A stretch of DNA of 5,314 bases, from positions 1 through 5,314 of the forward strand of contig JAFZLE010000180.1 of the NCBI GenBank assembly GCA_017551645.1. The letters are read 5' to 3'. Below the pieces are notes generated by a model. It did no database searches. It was not told where the DNA came from and saw only the letters and a program-made list of their open reading frames with translations. Of this stretch, positions 1-5,314 are shown piece by piece. A program made the translations under genes and the position numbers. The stretch is from Clostridia bacterium. GTDB taxonomy: Bacteria; Bacillota; Clostridia; Christensenellales; Aristaeellaceae. The first letter of the stretch is position 1; each line of letters begins with the position of its first letter.

Positions 1-565
1 CCGCGCGGGCTACGCCGACAGGTTCATTGAGACCGCGGGCGTGAACGCCGTCATGAACATGGCCAACACCGAAGAGGAACTGGCCGCGCTGCTCACGGCG
101 GAAGATTTCGCCTCCCCCTACTACAAGGCGCTTATCGAGGGCGGCAAGGTCATAGCGCTGGGCATGCCCGTGAACTTCTCCTCTGACGAGTTCGCCGAGG
201 GCATCGTGAAGGGCCTGACCTTCCTGTCCGAAAACGACGCGCCCTACATGGTGCACTGCACCGAGGGCAAGGACAGGGCGGGCTTCGCCTCCATGCTGGT
301 GGAAGCGCTTATGGGCGCCACCGAAGAGGAGATAGTCAGGGACTACATGCTGTCCTACGTGAACTATTACGGCGTGGAAGAGGGCACCGAGAAGTACGGC
401 ATGATCGCCCAAAAGAACATCATGGAGATGCTCTGGGCGGTAACGGGCCTTGAGAAGGGCGCGTCCCTGGAGGGCGTGGACCTGGCGAAGGCCGCGGAAG
501 ACTACCTGCTCAGCCACGGCATGGCCGCCGGGGCGATCGAAGCGCTCAAGACCAAGCTGGGCTGA
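1..565 (+). CDS. Tyrosine-protein phosphatase (Y_phosphatase3-like), 5' truncated by window edge
   Basis: This is the C-terminal 187 codons of a cysteine-dependent phosphatase. The first complete codon begins at base 2 and the frame is open to the left edge, so the start lies outside the window; the ATG at 41 is internal. The active-site P-loop HCTEGKDRAG has its nucleophilic Cys at bases 257-259 and fits C-X5-R with the GKDR signature of the PTP/DSP-like family (PF13350 type, related to Listeria LipA and mycobacterial MptpB). The upstream stretch RAGYADRFIETAGVNAVMNM resembles the segment in this family that leads into the central sheet. The family removes phosphate from phosphotyrosine, and some members also act on phosphoserine/threonine or phosphoinositides. 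The last P-loop position before Gly is Ala where many relatives have Thr. Whether it is secreted cannot be judged because the N-terminus is missing. Family assignment is firm; the physiological substrate is unknown. Confidence 0.88.
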   Translation, partial: RAGYADRFIETAGVNAVMNMANTEEELAALLTAEDFASPYYKALIEGGKVIALGMPVNFSSDEFAEGIVKGLTFLSENDAPYMVHCTEGKDRAGFASMLVEALMGATEEEIVRDYMLSYVNYYGVEEGTEKYGMIAQKNIMEMLWAVTGLEKGASLEGVDLAKAAEDYLLSHGMAAGAIEALKTKLG

Positions 566-584
566 TACTTTAAGCCAAACAAAG

Positions 585-624
585 ACCCGCGCTTTCCTTT
601 TCGGAAGCGCGGGTATGTTTTTTT
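585..624 (+). terminator. Rho-independent terminator between convergent genes, probably bidirectional
   Basis: Bases 585-594 (ACCCGCGCTT) pair perfectly with 605-614. A T-G pair and a C-G pair extend the stem to 596/603, leaving a loop of about six bases. On the plus strand the stem is followed, after A-T-G, by seven T's (618-624), a classic intrinsic terminator for the phosphatase gene that ends at 565. On the minus strand the same stem is followed by CTTTGTTT, a weaker U-rich tail, and the uppP stop codon lies 13 bases before the stem. One hairpin therefore probably ends transcription from both sides. The T-run ends two bases before the uppP stop codon. Confidence 0.88.
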
Positions 625-626
625 GT

Positions 627-1457
627 TTACCACCAGTGCACGAAATCGTTCACGATCAGCAGCGCGGCAAGCAGCGTCAGATACAGGCTGAACCACTTAA
701 GGCGGCTCTTTTTCACCACCCGCAGCATCAGGCCTATGGCCGCCAGGCCCGCCACGAACGCCGCCAGCACGCCCGCCAGCATCTGGGGCAGCTGGGAGGA
801 CAGGGCGGTCTGCAGCGCGCCGTTTTTGAGCACGTGCCTTAATTCAAGCACCGCCGCGCCCAGTATCGCGGGTATGCTCATCATAAAGGAGAAGTCCGCC
901 GCGCTCTTGCGCTTTAAGCCGCCGGCCAGGCCGCCCGCGATGGTGGAACCGCTGCGGCTCACGCCCGTGAACGTGCCCACGCACTGCATAAGGCCCATAA
1001 TGAGCGCGTCCTTCGCCCTGACCCTGCCGTGGGAAGCCTTGGCGATGCTGCGCGCCCTGCCGATCCCGTCCGCCAGCAAAAGTATCAGCGCGGTAAACAG
1101 GAACGCGTAGGGCAGGAGCGTGCGGGCCACGGAATCGATCACGTCGTCCCAGCCGGTGTACTTGAGCGCCAGCACGAACAGCACCGTGGGGATGGTGGCG
1201 AGGATAAGGTACTTGATCTCGCCCTTTACGGGGTGGGCGAGCATCTTTATGATGCGCTTAAAGTACCACGCCACTACCGCCACCAGCGTGCCCAGGTGCA
1301 GCATCACGGTAAAGGCGCCTGCCAGGCCGCTTTCCAGCTTGAGGCCGAATATCTCTTCCGCCAGCATAATATGGGCGGAGGAGGACACGGGCAGGAACTC
1401 GGTCAGGCCCTGTATGAGCCCAAGGATTATGGACTTGAAGTAAGTAAGCTGTTCCAC
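627..1457 (-). CDS. uppP: Undecaprenyl-diphosphatase (BacA/UppP family)
   Basis: This integral membrane enzyme dephosphorylates undecaprenyl pyrophosphate to the monophosphate, recycling the lipid carrier for peptidoglycan and other envelope polymers; overexpression gives bacitracin resistance in studied species. The protein is 276 aa, the usual family length. The N-terminal signature GLIQGLTEFLPVSSSAH (residues 13-29) supplies the [E/Q]XXXE motif as Q16/E20, plus H29. The second signature GVSRSGSTIAGG carries the catalytic Arg at 168. Hydrophobic segments lie near residues 46-66, 83-100, 113-130, 190-206, 226-247 and 256-272. The start is GTG at 1455-1457, chosen because AAAGGAG lies seven bases upstream. 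It follows leuS by 40 bp with no terminator visible, so the two are probably co-transcribed. One oddity: the usual Pro of PGxSRSG is Thr (T164). Family assignment is very secure. Confidence 0.96.
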   Translation of the reverse strand: MEQLTYFKSIILGLIQGLTEFLPVSSSAHIMLAEEIFGLKLESGLAGAFTVMLHLGTLVAVVAWYFKRIIKMLAHPVKGEIKYLILATIPTVLFVLALKYTGWDDVIDSVARTLLPYAFLFTALILLLADGIGRARSIAKASHGRVRAKDALIMGLMQCVGTFTGVSRSGSTIAGGLAGGLKRKSAADFSFMMSIPAILGAAVLELRHVLKNGALQTALSSQLPQMLAGVLAAFVAGLAAIGLMLRVVKKSRLKWFSLYLTLLAALLIVNDFVHWW

Positions 1458-1464
1458 GGGAAGG

Positions 1465-1471
1465 CTCCTTT
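1465..1471 (-). promoter_or_regulatory. Ribosome binding site of uppP (decides GTG start)
   Basis: AAAGGAG on the minus strand lies seven bases before GTG at 1457. This near-perfect Shine-Dalgarno sequence fixes the non-ATG start of uppP and sits in the 40-bp gap after leuS. Confidence 0.85.
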
Positions 1472-1497
1472 ACAAGAGTAGTGGGCGGGGAAGGCTG

Positions 1498-3912
<2,415 letters not shown>

Positions 3913-3922
3913 ATTTCTGTTA

Positions 3923-3928
3923 CTCCTT
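3923..3928 (-). promoter_or_regulatory. Ribosome binding site of leuS
   Basis: AAGGAG on the minus strand lies ten bases before ATG at 3912 and sixteen before ATG at 3906. This favours the first as the leuS start and argues against the upstream ATG at 3951. Confidence 0.8.
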
Positions 3929-3966
3929 AGCGCGGCGGGCGAAGCATACATACCCGCATTTTCATC

Positions 3967-3994
3967 TTGACATTATAACACGTTCGGTTATAAA
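3967..3994 (+). promoter_or_regulatory. Predicted promoter P1 of the CHR transporter operon
   Basis: TTGACA (3967-3972, perfect -35) and TATAAA (3989-3994, one mismatch to the -10 consensus) are separated by 16 bases on the plus strand. The start is expected near 4001, about 80 nt before the first CHR gene. Its -35 overlaps the leuS -10 by one base, and the two promoters occupy the same DNA in opposite directions. In such AT-rich sequence one of the two could be fortuitous. Confidence 0.5.
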
Positions 3995-4000
3995 AGGCAA
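3972..4000 (-). promoter_or_regulatory. Predicted sigma-A promoter of leuS-uppP
   Basis: On the minus strand, TTGCCT (3995-4000) as -35 and a perfect TATAAT (3972-3977) as -10 are separated by 17 bases. The -10 is preceded by TG-T, an extended -10 element. The start of transcription is expected near 3965, giving a leader of about 53 nt before leuS. That is too short for a T-box, which regulates many Firmicute aminoacyl-tRNA synthetase genes. It is predicted from consensus match only. Confidence 0.65.
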
Positions 4001-4020
4001 TAGCGGGAAAAGCCAAAGCC

Positions 4021-4049
4021 TTGCCAGAACGGGTAAAATATTATATAAT
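4021..4049 (+). promoter_or_regulatory. Predicted promoter P2 of the CHR transporter operon
   Basis: TTGCCA (4021-4026) and a perfect TATAAT (4044-4049) are separated by 17 bases on the plus strand. The start is expected near 4056, giving a leader of about 25 nt. By spacing and closeness to the gene this is the better candidate for the main CHR promoter. The -10 sits in the palindrome ATTATATAAT (4040-4049), but I find no convincing -35 for a minus-strand use of it. Confidence 0.6.
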
Positions 4050-4068
4050 CAGGCCATCATTATTCGAT

Positions 4069-4074
4069 AAAGGA
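4069..4074 (+). promoter_or_regulatory. Ribosome binding site of first CHR gene
   Basis: AAAGGA lies six bases before ATG at 4081, fixing that start. The frame stays open upstream to a TTG at 4021, but that TTG coincides with the predicted P2 -35 element, so the longer version is unlikely to be made. Confidence 0.75.
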
Positions 4075-4080
4075 TGGAGC

Positions 4081-4683
4081 ATGAACAAGAAACTGGACCT
4101 GTTCGTAACGTTCTTCCGTATAGGCGCCTTCACCTTCGGGGGCGGCTACGCCATGGTGCCCCTCATAAAAAGCGAGGCGGCGGACAAAAAGGGCTGGATA
4201 AGCGAGGAAGACATGCTGGACATAATCGCGATCGCCGAGTCCACGCCCGGGCCCATCGCCATCAACTCCGCCACCTTCGTGGGCTACAAGACCGCGGGGG
4301 TGCTGGGCAGTGCCTGCGCCACGCTGGGAGTGGTGCTGCCCTCGTTCCTGATTATCGCGCTGCTGGGCGCGCTGCTGGACCGTTTCAGCAGCCTAAAGCC
4401 CGTGGCGTACGCGTTTTTCGGCATACGGGCGGGCGTGCTGGCGCTGATAATCAAGGCGCTGATCTCCATGTTCAAAAAGTGCCCAAAGCCCACGCTGAAG
4501 CAGCTTAAGACCAAAGAGGGCAGCTTCATACGCTACCTGTACAAGGCGCTGCCCTACATACTTATGGCGCTGGCCTTCTGCCTGGTGGCGCTTATGGGCG
4601 TAAAGAGCCTGTGGGCGCTGCTGCTGGCGGCGGCGATAGGGCTGTCCTCCTACCTGGCGATGGAAGGGGGCGCGAAGAAATGA
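4081..4683 (+). CDS. Chromate transporter family protein, single-domain CHR (first of a pair)
   Basis: This 200-aa membrane protein belongs to the short-chain (single-domain) CHR family; the long ChrA proteins carry two such domains fused. The N-terminal signature FRIGAFTFGGGYAMVPLI (residues 12-29) is followed by a Trp-containing segment (KGWISEED), then ESTPGPIAINSATFVGY (53-69) and ATLGVVLPSF (80-89). All are hallmark CHR motifs. Hydrophobic helices follow near 88-100, 107-130, 155-175 and 176-192. A charged loop at about 131-150 (KKCPKP then several Lys) is not matched in the partner. The stop codon overlaps the ATG of the next gene, and the two products very probably form one heteromeric transporter, as for known Bacillus short CHR pairs. 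Characterised homologues export chromate or affect chromate/sulfate movement. The true substrate here is unknown, since many gut and soil bacteria carry CHR pairs without known chromate exposure. Confidence 0.93.
   Translation: MNKKLDLFVTFFRIGAFTFGGGYAMVPLIKSEAADKKGWISEEDMLDIIAIAESTPGPIAINSATFVGYKTAGVLGSACATLGVVLPSFLIIALLGALLDRFSSLKPVAYAFFGIRAGVLALIIKALISMFKKCPKPTLKQLKTKEGSFIRYLYKALPYILMALAFCLVALMGVKSLWALLLAAAIGLSSYLAMEGGAKK
4662..4670 (+). promoter_or_regulatory. Ribosome binding site of second CHR gene, inside the first
   Basis: GGAAGGGGG ends nine bases before the ATG at 4680 and lies within the last codons of the first CHR gene. With the ATGA overlap it suggests translational coupling. 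The match to the anti-SD is imperfect (AAGGGG rather than AAGGAG). Confidence 0.55.
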
Positions 4684-5237
4684 CCCAGCTGCTTGATCTG
4701 TTTCTGATGTTCTTCAAGATAGGCGCCTTCACCTTCGGGGGCGGCTACGCCATGCTGCCCCTCATACAGGAGGAAGTCGCCAGCCGCGGGCTGATGTCGG
4801 TGGAGGAGCTGGTGAGCTTCGTGGCCATAAGCGAGTCCACGCCCGGGCCCTTCGCCATAAACATCGCCACCTACGTGGGCATGCACCACGCGGGCATCTG
4901 GGGCAGCGTGTTTTCCACACTGGGCGTGGTGATGCCGTCGTTCATCATAATCCTCATAGTGGCACACTTTTTCGAGAAGTTCAAGACCAACCGCATCGTG
5001 AAGGGCCTCATGAGCGGCCTGCGCCCCGCGGTGGTGGGACTGCTGGCGGCGGCGGTGGTGACCATGGGCAGGAGCGTGTTCTTCAGGGACGGTTGGGTGT
5101 TCGACCTTAAGCTGCTGCTGGCGGCGTGCATATTCGCCCTTACGCTGTACCTGTCCCTTAAAAAGAAGCACCCCATACTGCTGATAGTCCTGGCCGCCGC
5201 GCTGGGCATGGCGGGCATGTACATAATAGAAGGATAA
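4680..5237 (+). CDS. Chromate transporter family protein, single-domain CHR (second of a pair)
   Basis: This 185-aa membrane protein is the paralogous partner of the preceding gene. It shows the same CHR landmarks: FKIGAFTFGGGYAMLPLI (residues 12-29), ESTPGPFAINIATYVG (52-67) and STLGVVMPSF (79-88). Hydrophobic segments follow near 85-97, 115-130, 143-160 and 165-183. It lacks the conserved Trp of the first protein's KGW segment (RGLM instead) and has a much shorter, differently charged central loop (RSVFFRDGW). The start is the ATG at 4680, which shares ATGA with the first gene's stop; a longer frame to 4611 would lie inside the first gene and is not supported. Adjacent, co-translated short CHR genes are known to give two proteins that work together, with opposite membrane orientation reported for the Bacillus subtilis pair. 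The substrate is unproven. Confidence 0.93.
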   Translation: MTQLLDLFLMFFKIGAFTFGGGYAMLPLIQEEVASRGLMSVEELVSFVAISESTPGPFAINIATYVGMHHAGIWGSVFSTLGVVMPSFIIILIVAHFFEKFKTNRIVKGLMSGLRPAVVGLLAAAVVTMGRSVFFRDGWVFDLKLLLAACIFALTLYLSLKKKHPILLIVLAAALGMAGMYIIEG

Positions 5238-5249
5238 ACATAAAAGGAT

Positions 5250-5256
5250 AAAGGAG
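5250..5256 (+). promoter_or_regulatory. Ribosome binding site of the macro-domain gene
   Basis: AAAGGAG lies six bases before ATG at 5263, in the 25-bp gap after the second CHR gene. A second AAAGGA (5243-5248) sits just upstream. No promoter or terminator fits in the gap, so the gene is likely read from the CHR transcript. Confidence 0.8.
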
Positions 5257-5262
5257 AAAACG

Positions 5263-5314
5263 ATGCCGTTTACGCTGGTAAGGAACGATATAACCAAAAT
5301 GCAGGTTGACGCCA
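5263..5314 (+). CDS. Macro-domain protein (ADP-ribose binding/hydrolase), N-terminal fragment
   Basis: Only the first 17 codons are in the window, giving MPFTLVRNDITKMQVDA; the gene continues beyond the right edge. This opening matches the conserved start of bacterial macro-domain proteins, in which an (I/V)RNDIT(K)M..DAIVNAAN pattern forms the first strand and the Asp that contacts the adenine of ADP-ribose (here the D of RNDIT). Members bind ADP-ribose and many remove ADP-ribose from proteins or deacetylate O-acetyl-ADP-ribose. The catalytic loop (NAAN, GGGGVD) lies outside the window, so activity cannot be judged. The start is supported by a strong ribosome site six bases upstream. It is probably the third gene of the CHR operon. 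Confidence 0.78.
   Translation, partial: MPFTLVRNDITKMQVDA

Noticed and set aside
450..842. A 130-codon plus-strand frame running from the phosphatase through the terminator into uppP.
   Set aside because: It crosses the intrinsic terminator and two real genes in other frames, and its Arg/Trp/Pro-rich start shows no domain.
3913..3951. A 13-residue N-terminal extension of leuS from ATG at 3951.
   Set aside because: It has no good ribosome site, while AAGGAG is well placed for ATG at 3912, and LeuRS proteins usually begin close to the MYKEYNP-type sequence.
3936..3958. Possible hairpin in the leuS leader (GCGGG pairing with CCCGC).
   Set aside because: The stem is only five pairs around a loop of 13 bases, with no T-run or compensatory evidence, so it is too weak to call a regulatory structure.
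4040..4049. The palindrome ATTATATAAT as an operator or minus-strand -10 box.
   Set aside because: It is AT-only and only 10 bp, and no -35-like hexamer lies at the right distance on the minus strand. It is explained by the plus-strand -10 of P2.
4021..4080. A 20-residue N-terminal extension of the first CHR gene from TTG at 4021.
   Set aside because: The TTG coincides with a predicted -35 element, the extension is polar and unlike CHR proteins, and AAAGGA precedes the ATG at 4081.
4650..5297. A 215-codon open frame on the minus strand opposite the second CHR gene.
   Set aside because: It is antisense to a clear CHR gene and spans into the macro-domain gene start. The product is rich in His, Gln and Arg with no recognisable family, typical of an antisense shadow.

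Overview
The window is ordinary bacterial chromosome, GC-rich (roughly 60% by eye) and tightly packed. It most resembles a high-GC member of the Clostridia (Firmicutes). The basis is: strong AAGGAG-type ribosome binding sites; sigma-A-like promoters in the only AT-rich stretch; a leucyl-tRNA synthetase of the short Gram-positive length (804 aa) without the leucine-specific insertion before KMSKS; a Y_phosphatase3-type tyrosine phosphatase; and a paired single-domain CHR transporter followed by a macro-domain gene. The taxonomic placement is inference. No rRNA, tRNA, CRISPR array, insertion sequence or phage feature was seen.

Layout. Bases 1-565 (+) are the C-terminal part of a cysteine-dependent tyrosine phosphatase that starts left of the window. 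A hairpin with a T-run (585-624) separates it from the convergent minus-strand pair leuS-uppP. leuS (1498-3912, -) encodes leucyl-tRNA synthetase. uppP (627-1457, -, GTG start) lies 40 bp downstream of it and encodes undecaprenyl-diphosphatase, so the two probably share a transcript. A 168-bp AT-rich intergenic region (3913-4080) holds divergent promoters. On the plus side follow two short CHR-family transporter genes (4081-4683 and 4680-5237) that overlap by ATGA. After a 25-bp gap with a strong ribosome binding site comes the start of a macro-domain (ADP-ribose-binding) gene that runs off the right edge.

How the parts work together. leuS supplies charged leucyl-tRNA, and uppP recycles the C55 lipid carrier for cell-wall synthesis; they look co-transcribed by position, not by pathway. 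The two CHR proteins probably form one heteromeric anion transporter, and the macro-domain gene is likely in the same operon. The most notable local structure is the divergent promoter region, where the predicted leuS promoter and one predicted CHR promoter occupy the same bases. I see no convincing evidence of a previously undescribed system. The findings are small-scale and mostly regulatory.
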